Made by a program: the position numbers and the translations under genes. Positions 30,989 through 40,542 of a stretch of DNA of 64,000 bases are shown in pieces (positions within the stretch are counted from its first letter, which is position 1; each line of letters opens with the position of its first letter). The stretch lies in NCBI GenBank assembly GCA_001936135.1, contig CP012818.1, positions 1,116,001 through 1,180,000 of the forward strand, given 5' to 3'. The notes below the pieces were generated by a model. It had not been told where the DNA came from and did no database searches. It saw only the letters and a program-made list of their open reading frames with translations. The DNA comes from Saccharomycopsis fibuligera x Saccharomycopsis cf. fibuligera (taxonomy: Eukaryota > Ascomycota > Saccharomycetes > Ascoideales > Saccharomycopsidaceae).

Positions 30989-33900
30989 ATGAACAAAAAC
31001 ACTGCTATATTTGCTCTATCTAGTGATATCGACACTAATCTTAAGCTAAAAGTGCTTTCCATTGAGGGCCAGTTTAAACAGCTCTATTCTCAATCACTAA
31101 GGATATCCAATCCTCAGCTATATCAGCACTTGTCGAAGATAAAATACAATTCGGATTTATTTTTGACAGTGCAATTATTTAATGAAAACGTTCCTTTAAC
31201 ATTACCAGTGCAGACCACTTATGTTTCCTTTGACAATAATGATGGGGATAGTGGTGTGTCCATTGGAACAACAGCCACTTCATCACCAACAGGTCCAAAT
31301 AGTGCTATAAGAGGAGGAGGAGGAGAAGGCAACGGGGGCAAAATTAGGGCTAGCAACAACTCATACAGAAGAAATTTTAACCAATGGCTCAATTTACCAG
31401 TAAATTACAGCCAGTTGCCTTTCAATTCTAAGCTAGTGTTTAAAATTTACGAATTTGTAAATAATAAGCAGCAGCCTTTTGGACAGTGTGAAGTGAGACT
31501 CTTTAGCGAGCATAATGGGACTTTACAAAGAGGACATCAGTTGCTACAGATAAAGCTAGACAAAAGATTGCAGGTAGATAATGGTAACAGCGCCAATAAT
31601 GAAAAATATCAAGAACAGCTTAATGAACTAGAAGAGATCATCAAGAAATTTGAAGCAATTAATCATGATTCAACTGACAGCTGGCTCAATTCTTTGATAA
31701 TCAAAAAAATTGAGAAATTAAACAAAAGGCTTATTCAAAAGAATTTGGATAATTTCAATTTGTACATTGAGCTTGTTAATTTCGATGTCAACATAATTTA
31801 TAACGATTTTATATATACTAAAAGAAACTACTCTGCCCTCAAGGCTACCAATGGGGTCATCAATAACATTAATGAATCTCACTTAGCTAGCAGGAATAAC
31901 TCGTTGAACAATAGCATGTTAATAGATAATCGGAACAAAATTGGATTAAACAATGTCAGCAACAATAATAAGCCTGTAGGTGAACTTATTGATGTTGACT
32001 CTGTTAACCAAAATGCGAAATATCCTACTTTTAAAATCTATGATCCAGAACAATATAATAATCAACCTATTGAGTTGAAATATCATCAATTAGAAAGATC
32101 TTCTTTGAATAACACAAATTATAAAAAATTGACAGACAAAAATTTGAAACCAAACTTGAAGTTAAAGAAAAATTTGAATACGATTTTAAACTACTCATCA
32201 ATACGGAAATTAGACAATTATGAGCGCAACTTGATTTACAAATTTAGATATTATTTGATCAATAATTTCAAGCTTAATAGTTCTTTGAATTCCAACTTTT
32301 TAAATTTTTTGCTAAAGTCAATCAATTGGGAAAACAACAACGAAATTATTGAAATTCAAGAGATACTTGGGTCTCTTATGATAAATAAGTTGAAGATTTC
32401 TTTAACTAATACTTTGGAATTACTTGGTCCTATTTTTGCTAACAATACTCTTGTACGAAACTTTGCAGTGAATAATTTAAAATATTTCGACGACATGGAA
32501 ATTAACTTGTACTTGTTACAACTTATTCAAGCGCTAAAGTTTGATGATTATATCTTTGATACTAGCTATTCAAATTCAAACAGTATTAATTTTAAAAATT
32601 TGAACACTAGCAACGATTTTTCAATGGTGGACATTAGTTCTAAGGAAGAGCTTTCTACTTTTTACAAAAATTTGAAGTATAATAAGAATTCTGGTCCTAT
32701 AGACAATAACAATAACAATAATTATATTCTAAGCAACAATAGTACAACCATTAATGAGATGGTATCACAACAGGAAAGTGCCACAGAAAGCGCTAAATAT
32801 CACCTCGAAGATTCTCTTTCTCCATTAGCGAACTTCTTGATTTATAAAGCTATACATAACAAACTATTGGGTAATTTCTTTTATTGGTACGTGAAGATAG
32901 AATCCAAAGATCTTGAAAATGATTTTAAAAGCCAGCTAATTTTTAGGAAAATTCTCAAAGTGTTTTTAAAACAGCTCAAAGTGTTGGATAAAATCAAACA
33001 AGAAATTAATAGACGAAAAGAAAGAAGAAACAAAATTGATGTTCGACTCATTTCGAGAAATAATTCTATAGAGAGTGATATTAATGAAATAGATTCCAGC
33101 GAGGATCAAGAAGTTGCTAGTAATCGTGCCAGCGAGAGTAGTATTATAAACAATAACAATAATAATAACAATGCTAACCATAGTGTTGCGGAGGAAGAGG
33201 AAGCTACTGACTATTATAAAACCATCAAAGAGAATGTTAACAAAATTTTTGACACTAGGGGAAGCCAACAGAGTAGCAGAGCTGCTAACAATGCCAATAA
33301 CAACGCTAACACAAAACAACCGAATACGAATCTTTCTGCTGAGCAACAAACAACTAATATAAATTTTGATAACGTTGAACTTACAGGAAACGAGCTTGAA
33401 TCAAGCGAGCTCATGGAACAAATCAATTTTGTAAAAGTAATTTCCCAGCTAACGGTACATATCAAAAATTTGAAAAAAAGTACAGTAGAAAAACAAGAAT
33501 ACTTGAGAGCGTATTTGCAGAAAAATGAATCGGATTACAAGTATTTCAATCCCAAAAACGAGGAATCACTTATATTACCATTGAATCCAAAAGTTAGAAT
33601 TTTATCTATTATTCCTGAACAATGCACTGTCTTTAAATCATCATTATCACCGTTGAAATTAACTTTCAAAATAAAAAAAGAAGGAGCACGGAGACAAGAT
33701 CTGGAAAATGGCAATGATCATGATTATTATCAATATCAAGAAGGCATTCAAAATGATGAGGAAGAAGACGCAATAAACAGAAGTGAAAAGTATGGATTGA
33801 CTTATTCTTTCATGTACAAAGTCGGTGACGATTTACGCCAAGATCAATTAATCATTCAAATCATCAAATTAATCGAAAAATTACTACAAGATGAAAACTT

Positions 33901-34801
33901 AAATTTAAAGCTTAACCCATACCGGATCCTATCTACAGGTTTGAATGAAGGCATGATTGAATTTGTGCCAAACTTGACGGTCGATAAAATCTTGAATCAA
34001 TATTCTAGCATTTTGAACTTTTTCAAAACAGAAAACCCATTCGGCGGGCTTTCTAAAAATGAACAGCAATCCACTTATAACAAGAAGAAAAAAAATCCTT
34101 CTAAAGTGCAGGCGGTGGTTGAAGATATAGGTGATGTTGTGCTTAACACAGACACAAATTTGGAAACCAACTTAGCAGAAGCGATCCATAATAAAAGTGA
34201 TGCTGGTGGCGCTATGGGCACTGGAAATAATGCAGCAACTCACGCCGTTGCTAGCACCAATAACAATAATTTCAATTTAGATGGCGTTCATCCAAAAATT
34301 ATGGACAATTTTGTCAAATCTTGTGCTGGATATTGTGTGATTACATATTTGCTAGGCATTGGTGATCGACATTTAGACAATTTGTTAATTTGCAATAATG
34401 GGAAATTTTTCCATGTTGACTTCGGCTACATTTTAGGCAGAGATCCTAAGCCATTCCCACCATTGATGAAACTCCCCATTGAAATCATTGAGGGCTTTGG
34501 TGGATTAAACTCGCAATTTTTCGTTGAGTTTAAAAATTACTGTTATATCTGTTTTTTGACGTTGCGGAAAAATAGTAATTTGATTTTGAATTTGCTTGAA
34601 TTAATGACTCATTGCAACATTCCTGATTTGAAGATAGATTCCAAAAATGCGATTTTGAAAGTTCAGGATAAATTTATGCTTAATTTGAATGATGAAGAAG
34701 CAATTGTTTACTTCCAAAATTTGATAAATGATAGTGTGAATGCATTTTTGCCGGTGGTTATCGATAAGCTTCATTCTCTTGCGCAGTACTGGAGAGCATA
34801 A
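30989..34801 (+). CDS. VPS34: Class III phosphatidylinositol 3-kinase Vps34
   Basis: 1,270 residues, against 875 in S. cerevisiae; the excess is Asn-rich insertions. Vps34 makes PI3P on endosomes and autophagic membranes in complex with Vps15 and Vps30/Atg6. The C2 domain takes up roughly residues 40-350 (NFNQWLNLPVNYSQLP is a recognisable part) and is broken by a Gly-rich loop and long Asn-rich loops. The helical PIK domain starts near 403 (IRKLDNYERNLIYKFRYYL). The catalytic domain runs from about 860: YKVGDDLRQDQLIIQ near 940, catalytic loop GDRHLDN near 1124 and HVDFGYILGRD near 1142, and the C-terminus VIDKLHSLAQYWRA closes over the active site. An extra segment of about 75 residues lies inside the catalytic domain, just before MDNFVKSCAGYC. 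The start chosen is the ATG at 30989. Its only CTG codon is at 33701, in a variable insertion. Confidence 0.96.
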   Translation: MNKNTAIFALSSDIDTNLKLKVLSIEGQFKQLYSQSLRISNPQLYQHLSKIKYNSDLFLTVQLFNENVPLTLPVQTTYVSFDNNDGDSGVSIGTTATSSPTGPNSAIRGGGGEGNGGKIRASNNSYRRNFNQWLNLPVNYSQLPFNSKLVFKIYEFVNNKQQPFGQCEVRLFSEHNGTLQRGHQLLQIKLDKRLQVDNGNSANNEKYQEQLNELEEIIKKFEAINHDSTDSWLNSLIIKKIEKLNKRLIQKNLDNFNLYIELVNFDVNIIYNDFIYTKRNYSALKATNGVINNINESHLASRNNSLNNSMLIDNRNKIGLNNVSNNNKPVGELIDVDSVNQNAKYPTFKIYDPEQYNNQPIELKYHQLERSSLNNTNYKKLTDKNLKPNLKLKKNLNTILNYSSIRKLDNYERNLIYKFRYYLINNFKLNSSLNSNFLNFLLKSINWENNNEIIEIQEILGSLMINKLKISLTNTLELLGPIFANNTLVRNFAVNNLKYFDDMEINLYLLQLIQALKFDDYIFDTSYSNSNSINFKNLNTSNDFSMVDISSKEELSTFYKNLKYNKNSGPIDNNNNNNYILSNNSTTINEMVSQQESATESAKYHLEDSLSPLANFLIYKAIHNKLLGNFFYWYVKIESKDLENDFKSQLIFRKILKVFLKQLKVLDKIKQEINRRKERRNKIDVRLISRNNSIESDINEIDSSEDQEVASNRASESSIINNNNNNNNANHSVAEEEEATDYYKTIKENVNKIFDTRGSQQSSRAANNANNNANTKQPNTNLSAEQQTTNINFDNVELTGNELESSELMEQINFVKVISQLTVHIKNLKKSTVEKQEYLRAYLQKNESDYKYFNPKNEESLILPLNPKVRILSIIPEQCTVFKSSLSPLKLTFKIKKEGARRQDLENGNDHDYYQYQEGIQNDEEEDAINRSEKYGLTYSFMYKVGDDLRQDQLIIQIIKLIEKLLQDENLNLKLNPYRILSTGLNEGMIEFVPNLTVDKILNQYSSILNFFKTENPFGGLSKNEQQSTYNKKKKNPSKVQAVVEDIGDVVLNTDTNLETNLAEAIHNKSDAGGAMGTGNNAATHAVASTNNNNFNLDGVHPKIMDNFVKSCAGYCVITYLLGIGDRHLDNLLICNNGKFFHVDFGYILGRDPKPFPPLMKLPIEIIEGFGGLNSQFFVEFKNYCYICFLTLRKNSNLILNLLELMTHCNIPDLKIDSKNAILKVQDKFMLNLNDEEAIVYFQNLINDSVNAFLPVVIDKLHSLAQYWRA

Positions 34802-35991
34802 TAGATGAGAGTTCAATCGATTGAAGAGGAAAAATTCGTGCTTTATACAGTTTTTTAGAATACGCTTTTCCAATAGTGGTAAATCACTATAGTCATTGTA
34901 TTCTCGCAGCAACATTCTTTTTCCCTCATAACACTGAAGGCGATTTAGACAATGGCGTACAGGATCCGGAATATGTTATAAGAATAGAATATAGATACCG
35001 GACTGACCAAAAATAATTGGTTGATTATAAAGTCCATAAATTTTATAAATCATCTTGACATAAATGAATGAATTCATATTTATGAAACTAAGTGGATATA
35101 TGTACTAGTAGCCCCGAGCTACCGCAAGCTGAATCAGGCATTTTTAAAAAGAATTCCAAAATAATAGCTTCGCAAAGATGATTTTGTTCCGTAACAAACA
35201 GTGCAGTAAAGAAAATTTATTTTTAGTGAGATTGCTTAATATTCTTCAAATTTTGTTTTTATGAAGGCAGGCGGCGAGATTGAGCATTCTTAGGTGGTAA
35301 CTCGAAAATGCTGTTGATTTTATCTTCATATCAGAAACACATTTTGCACACTGCACATGCGAACTTTGAAAAGTGTTGAGGCTGGTATTAGTAATTTCAA
35401 GGCGCTATATATATTTGAACGGATCAATGACTTGAATTATATTATCACGGATAATGCAAAATAACCTTTATTTTTGGTTTTTGGAAACTAATAATTATCA
35501 ATCCAAAAGCTAAAATATTTCTACATTTGGTATATAGTCGACATATCAATACATAGACTGTAAGACAGTAATAGAGCGGCAAACTTTCTTGCATCATTGT
35601 TCAAGTAAATGTATTTTCTAAATATATTTTCAGTTGATAATTCCTTTTCTTGTCATTCTTTGCAAGGAAACTTTTTTCATTGATTTCCTTGATCTGTTGC
35701 ATTTGCCATTTGCCACCTACTTTATCAAGAAGTGCTCTTCTTTTTACAAATATTGCCCCAACACAGAATAACAACCATAAAGTAAATGATGTCATTCTCT
35801 AGTTAATAGCAGCAACGTTATTCTGATTTCTTTATCCGCCAAACTTGCTCAAGCTTTTTATGTAATTCTGCCATGGAATATCCCTGTTTTTATCCACGCA
35901 TCGCATTTTCCTTAAAACAAAACATTAATAGCGATTATTAATTTTTGCCAGACCAAGTCATTCGTTTACCAACTCGATAGATGCTTATTGC
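34802..35991. other. Intergenic between convergent VPS34 and HUB1
   Basis: 1.2 kb, AT-rich with no homopolymer run of note. One small open frame with an ATG (35601-35795, minus) is listed separately. Nothing else is recognised. Confidence 0.5.
35601..35795 (-). CDS. Possible small single-pass membrane protein (64 codons)
   Basis: An ATG-started frame of 64 residues: a hydrophobic start (MTSFTLWLLFCVGAIFV) followed by a basic, charged tail (KRRALLDKVGGKW). That layout is like small single-pass proteins of the ER or mitochondria. No family is recognised and length alone does not exclude chance. It lies downstream of the HUB1 stop on the same strand. Confidence 0.22.
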   Translation of the reverse strand: MTSFTLWLLFCVGAIFVKRRALLDKVGGKWQMQQIKEINEKSFLAKNDKKRNYQLKIYLENTFT

Positions 35992-36213
35992 TCACGAATA
36001 GTACAATTCTACATTTGTGCCATCGTGTATTTCATAATCGTCCAAGGTGATGTGGTCTTTGAAAATTCTGTAACCTTTCTTCAATACAATCTTTTCTGGA
36101 CTGGTGCCGATTTGTAGCGAAAGAAGCTTTTTAAAGTCGCCAACAGAGTCCTCTGGAAGACACTTGACTTTTATTCTCTTACCTAATCTGTCGTTGCACA
36201 CCACTTCAATCAT
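35992..36213 (-). CDS. HUB1: Ubiquitin-like modifier Hub1 (UBL5)
   Basis: 73 residues, the exact family length. Hub1 is a ubiquitin-fold protein that binds the HIND element of the splicing factor Snu66 without covalent attachment and adjusts 5' splice-site choice. The sequence follows the family throughout: [55 protein letters not shown]. It ends YYS; the family ends in a Tyr-Tyr-X in place of the Gly-Gly of ubiquitin, so it is not a conjugated tag. The start is the ATG at 36213-36211. Divergent from ABZ1. Confidence 0.97.
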   Translation of the reverse strand: MIEVVCNDRLGKRIKVKCLPEDSVGDFKKLLSLQIGTSPEKIVLKKGYRIFKDHITLDDYEIHDGTNVELYYS

Positions 36214-36546
36214 CACTATTCTGCTGCTGTTGTCGTTGCTGTTGTGTTTGATTCCTATTTATTGTTTTCTGTTTGCCGTTTTTTGTTTCCTGGTTTCCGT
36301 TCCAATTCTGTTTTTCGCTACAACGCCAACGGCGATCAATTGTCAAATTTTTTTTAGCCTGCAGCGACACTAAAGCATTCTGCAAATTGTTTTCACTTTG
36401 AAAATTTCGCTAGCGTCGTCATCATCGTACACTAGATCCAAGCCCCTGTCCAACGTCAAATACATTCGACACCAGTATTATTTTTGCAAAGACGCGTTCC
36501 TTCAATAGACCTCTGACTCCTAGCAATATTTGTTACTTCCCAATCC
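36214..36546. other. Divergent promoter HUB1/ABZ1
   Basis: 333 bases. ACGCGT at 36492-36497 is the only named core motif seen, about 50 bases before the ABZ1 start; it may be chance. Confidence 0.45.
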
Positions 36547-39321
36547 ATGTCAATTCTTCTCGTTGACTCATACGATTCCTTCACCTACAATCTTCGGAAC
36601 CTTGTCCAGGAGTCAATTCCAGGGTCTCGAATATACACTATCCACAATGATGCGTTGAAACTCCACACCAGTAACGATAGGGGTAATGAAAGCAATTTCA
36701 ATGGCAAAAACATCAATGACTTTGCCGCTTACATTAACGGTAAGTTTGACTGTGTCATTATTGGACCAGGCCCTGGGGATCCAAACTCCGATAGTAACCT
36801 CGGTCTAATCAAGCAGCTTGTCTCCAGTGATGCATTCAGTCAGTTGCCAATGTTGGGCATCTGTTTAGGATTCCAGGCCATGGCAATGCTGGCTGGCTGT
36901 AGAGTTGAAAAGTTGGGAGCTGTTAAGCATGGTCAGGTGGCGAAGATTGAGCTTACTGGAAAGAGGGAAAATGGTAATGTGAATCCGACCGAAGAGGATC
37001 TACACTACTTGTTTTCCGGATGCGGTAATAACTTCAAAAGCGTGAGATATCACTCTCTTCATGCAGTGCTTCCAGAATATGCTTACAATATTACCACTGA
37101 TAGTAATAACGCATGTGATACTGAAGGTGGGAAGGGCATGATACCGTTGGCATATACTTATGATGACAGTATTGTTGGAATAAATGGGGAGAAAATCAAT
37201 GATTATTTTAGCTCAGCTGCACCATCCTCACTCAGTGAAACCAGCAACTTAAGAAGCAATGAAAGAAAAATTTTGATGGCTGGAAAAGTCAAGAACAAAC
37301 CTTTTTACGGAGTGCAGTATCATCCTGAATCAGCGTGCTCAGAGAATGGCGATTTGCTAATAAAGAATTTTTGGCAGATTGTACAGAATCATTGGCTGAA
37401 TAACACTTATGTTAAATCAGTCAATCGTGATTCCAAACTTTATATGCAGCAAGAGCAAGAATTTGCTAAATATTTTGTTGACGCTTCTTTGAGGCTTGAT
37501 ATTTATAAAGATAATAAGACTAAGACAAACGCTATCAAAGAACCAAGTACCGATATTTTCAAAAATCCTAAGTTCAGTAGTTTTTTTGAGAGACCATACA
37601 ATGAGCAGGACATAAAACATGAAAAGTTTATTATAAAAAGCGCCGGGAAAAGCAATAATCGAGATACAGCAATTACTATCTGCGATTTGTTAAAACAGCA
37701 GCAACAAGAACAACAACCACAATTGTTTAACAATAATAATGTCAACGATGATCTCTTCTTGCTAAATTCTTCATCAGAGCCTGGCCAATTTTCTATTATC
37801 GGATGTCCTATAATAAACGACTCAATCGAAGTGACATGGTCAGTAAATGATCCACACTTTGTGCACCTTTCCAAATGGCAACAACACAACAATGACAGTT
37901 TTTCAGTATCTTCAATATGGGATTTTTTGTTCCTGTTGATGAGCAAAAAATTTTTACTTGGCTCAAATTTGCTCCAGAGTTTGCAATTGCCTTTTATTGG
38001 CGGCTTGCTAGGGTTTATTTCATATGAGGCTGGCCAATATACTGATCAAGAGTTGGCCAGAAAACATAACGAAAAAGCAGCTGCTATGGAGCCCAAACCA
38101 GACATCAAGATGATTTTTATTGAAAGAACTATTCTTTATAATGAGAAAACTGGCGAAGTTACGGTATTATCAATTAAGAATGATGACGACAACTGGGTGA
38201 ACGAAACGTTTCGATACTTAGAAAACAAGCTAATTACGAGCATTGATACTTCCATCGCAGTAAATCTGGAGAAGAAAAAAACTAAAGTCACTGAGTTGCT
38301 TAGCCAGACAAACAACATCAATCAAAGTGATAAAATAACAATAACCAAACCTACAAAAGATCAGTATTTCGCAAATTTTGAGAAATGTCAAGAATATTTG
38401 CATAATGGCGACTCGTACGAATTATGTCTATGCTGCCCTACTCAAATCCGTGTTCCTTCGTATGTTAAGCCTTGGGATATTTACAAAGTGCTTGCTCATC
38501 GTAATCCTGCACCTTTTTCTGGATTTTTAAAATTTGGTGATTCGGTACTTATTTCTTCATCACCTGAAAGATTTCTATCTTGGAAGAATGTTCCCACCGA
38601 CAAGAGCAGAAATAATGAGAAGGACTTTGACAAACTTTGCCAACTTCGTCCAATAAAAGGAACTGTGAGAAAACACCCTGGTTTGAACATCGACCAAGTC
38701 AAAGAAATTTTATACTCACCAAAAGAAACTGGAGAAAATTTAATGATTGTGGATTTGATCAGACATGATTTGTATTCTCATTGCACTACGACTAGCAACG
38801 TAACTGATGTCAAAGTGACGAAACTTATGGCAATTGAAGAATACCAGACAGTATATCAATTGGTGTCAGTTATTGAGTGCACCATAAAGGGTCAAAGCCA
38901 AGACCAACAGCAAGGTGTTGATCAACAACAAACATCGGGATTCAAAATCTTGTCTACATCGCTCCCACCGGGCTCCATGACCGGTGCTCCTAAGAAAAGA
39001 TCAGTCGAATTACTTCAACATGACATTGAAGCAAAAAGTTACGGAAATAGAGGAATTTATAGTGGGGTTTTTGGATATTGGTCTATTGATGATCAAGCTG
39101 ACTGGAGCGTAGTGATTCGATCGATGTTCAGTTATGGTGCTGGAGATTATAAAGAAAACGTTGGGCAAAGTAACAATATCAAAAATGATAATGCTAAAGA
39201 GAAGCGGTTTACAGATTGGAGAATCGGAGCCGGTGGGGCAATTACGGTATTGAGTACTGCAGAAAGCGAATGGGAGGAGATGAATACGAAGCTAGATAGT
39301 ATTTTGCAAATATTCCAATGA
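36547..39321 (+). CDS. ABZ1: Bifunctional para-aminobenzoate synthase (ADC synthase)
   Basis: 924 residues. Abz1 turns chorismate plus glutamine into 4-amino-4-deoxychorismate, the step before Abz2 in making PABA for folate. The N-terminal class I glutamine amidotransferase (about 1-285) shows DSYDSFTYNL at the start, GPGPGDP, the nucleophile Cys in LGICLGFQAM (about 107) and YGVQYHPES with the catalytic His and Glu. A variable linker follows. The chorismate-binding domain starts near 480 (FIGGLLGFISYEAGQY) and includes CQEYLHNGDSYELCLCCPTQ, SSSPERFLS, RPIKGTVRKHPG, GENLMIVDLIRHDL, LPPGSMTGAPKKRSVE, YSGVFGYWSID and RIGAGGAITVLS. The fused layout and the GSMTGAPK motif separate it from anthranilate synthase. 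The first ATG is followed directly by the amidotransferase strand. Three CTG codons, all in variable parts. Confidence 0.97.
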   Translation: MSILLVDSYDSFTYNLRNLVQESIPGSRIYTIHNDALKLHTSNDRGNESNFNGKNINDFAAYINGKFDCVIIGPGPGDPNSDSNLGLIKQLVSSDAFSQLPMLGICLGFQAMAMLAGCRVEKLGAVKHGQVAKIELTGKRENGNVNPTEEDLHYLFSGCGNNFKSVRYHSLHAVLPEYAYNITTDSNNACDTEGGKGMIPLAYTYDDSIVGINGEKINDYFSSAAPSSLSETSNLRSNERKILMAGKVKNKPFYGVQYHPESACSENGDLLIKNFWQIVQNHWLNNTYVKSVNRDSKLYMQQEQEFAKYFVDASLRLDIYKDNKTKTNAIKEPSTDIFKNPKFSSFFERPYNEQDIKHEKFIIKSAGKSNNRDTAITICDLLKQQQQEQQPQLFNNNNVNDDLFLLNSSSEPGQFSIIGCPIINDSIEVTWSVNDPHFVHLSKWQQHNNDSFSVSSIWDFLFLLMSKKFLLGSNLLQSLQLPFIGGLLGFISYEAGQYTDQELARKHNEKAAAMEPKPDIKMIFIERTILYNEKTGEVTVLSIKNDDDNWVNETFRYLENKLITSIDTSIAVNLEKKKTKVTELLSQTNNINQSDKITITKPTKDQYFANFEKCQEYLHNGDSYELCLCCPTQIRVPSYVKPWDIYKVLAHRNPAPFSGFLKFGDSVLISSSPERFLSWKNVPTDKSRNNEKDFDKLCQLRPIKGTVRKHPGLNIDQVKEILYSPKETGENLMIVDLIRHDLYSHCTTTSNVTDVKVTKLMAIEEYQTVYQLVSVIECTIKGQSQDQQQGVDQQQTSGFKILSTSLPPGSMTGAPKKRSVELLQHDIEAKSYGNRGIYSGVFGYWSIDDQADWSVVIRSMFSYGAGDYKENVGQSNNIKNDNAKEKRFTDWRIGAGGAITVLSTAESEWEEMNTKLDSILQIFQ

Positions 39322-39800
39322 TGATCAGAAGAAAAAATAGACACGTACAAATGGCTTTTCCTTGTTCAGCTGTTGCTATATCGTGTTCCTTTGCTTGTCA
39401 CTAAAACTGTCTTATTTATTAATTTCCTTGATTTGACTTGATTTTTTTTATTTCTTTTGATAGCCTTTTTTTTTTTTTTTTATTATTAATTCTCGACAAA
39501 TTATTCTACAAATCATTCATTTTCATCACACTCGTGCCTCTGCACTGCTTGTTGCATGCTTCCCGTGTGAGTGCTAGATGCACTAGCTGCTTATAAATAT
39601 TCCTTCAATTTATAGTGTGCCTTGTATATTCATCGCTATCTAATATAAAATTGCTGTATATATACACTTGCGTTATTCTCCTTAACTTCCTAGTTGACTC
39701 TTTGGCGTGGTTTACTGTTTGGCCGTTAAATAGTGCTGCTGGTTGATACGCAGGAAATGGATATCATACAGGCTGGAAAGGCATCTAGTGTTGTCTTAAT

Positions 39801-39886
39801 TGAAGTCTAAATTGTACTGGCGTAGTGCAAGATTCGATGTTGTTGAAGTCTAAATTGCACTGGGGTAATGCAAAATTTGAAGTTTG
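39801..39886. repeat. Imperfect tandem duplication of a 43-bp unit
   Basis: Copies at 39801-39843 and 39844-39886, both starting TGAAGTCTAAATTG, differ at about eight positions. Non-coding, in the ABZ1 3' region. Confidence 0.85.
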
Positions 39887-40515
39887 TTGTAGCTCAGACT
39901 ACTTGTAATCAATGTGCATATGTGCTTACTAACAAGCAACAAAAATATATAAGCAGAAAAAGAAAATAGCCTTTATGCATGAAAGATTAGTTAGTTATAC
40001 AGTAAATCAACGTTACAAAAAAGTGAAAAAAAAAAAAGAATCTAAACTACTCTGATGGGATGGTGTAAAGTTCCGACAAGGATAACAAAAGCAAGAATGA
40101 AAACAAACAACAGATAGGATAATATATATATAAAAAAAGAGCAAAATCTAAGAAAACAGTGAGAAGAAACCAAAAAGCAAAAAACAAATAAAATTTTTAA
40201 TGGGCATTGGAAGAGAACGTGGAAATCCAGTTACAAAGCAAAGAAAATGGAATGATGAGTGGGGAAAATCAAGCAACGTTTTCTTGTTTCTTGGTTTTAA
40301 TAATTTAATGTAAAATGCTGGGAATGGTATGCAAATTTTTGAAATGAAATCAGGCAAAAAAGCAAAAGGCAAACACAGACAAAAAAGTCAACTTAAAAAC
40401 AAAGCATTTTGGTATCATTAATGTGAACATTGTGTCGTTATCAAAAACGTGCAAAGATTCTAGTTTTGTTTTTTTGTCAAATGTCAATATATCATAAGCT
40501 AGAGATAATTACTCC

Positions 40516-40542
40516 AAAAAAAAAAAAAAAAAAAAAAAAAAA
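40516..40542. repeat. Homopolymer A27 directly next to the PPG1 stop codon
   Basis: In PPG1 sense this is 27 T starting at the base right after the TAG stop (40545-40543). Confidence 0.95.

Larger units (their letters stand above)
39322..40542. other. Intergenic between convergent ABZ1 and PPG1
   Basis: 1.2 kb. The ABZ1 side is T-rich with T16 (39466-39481). A 43-base unit is duplicated at 39801-39886. The PPG1 side (39960-40540) is A-rich on the plus strand (T-rich in PPG1 sense) and ends in A27. Confidence 0.6.
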
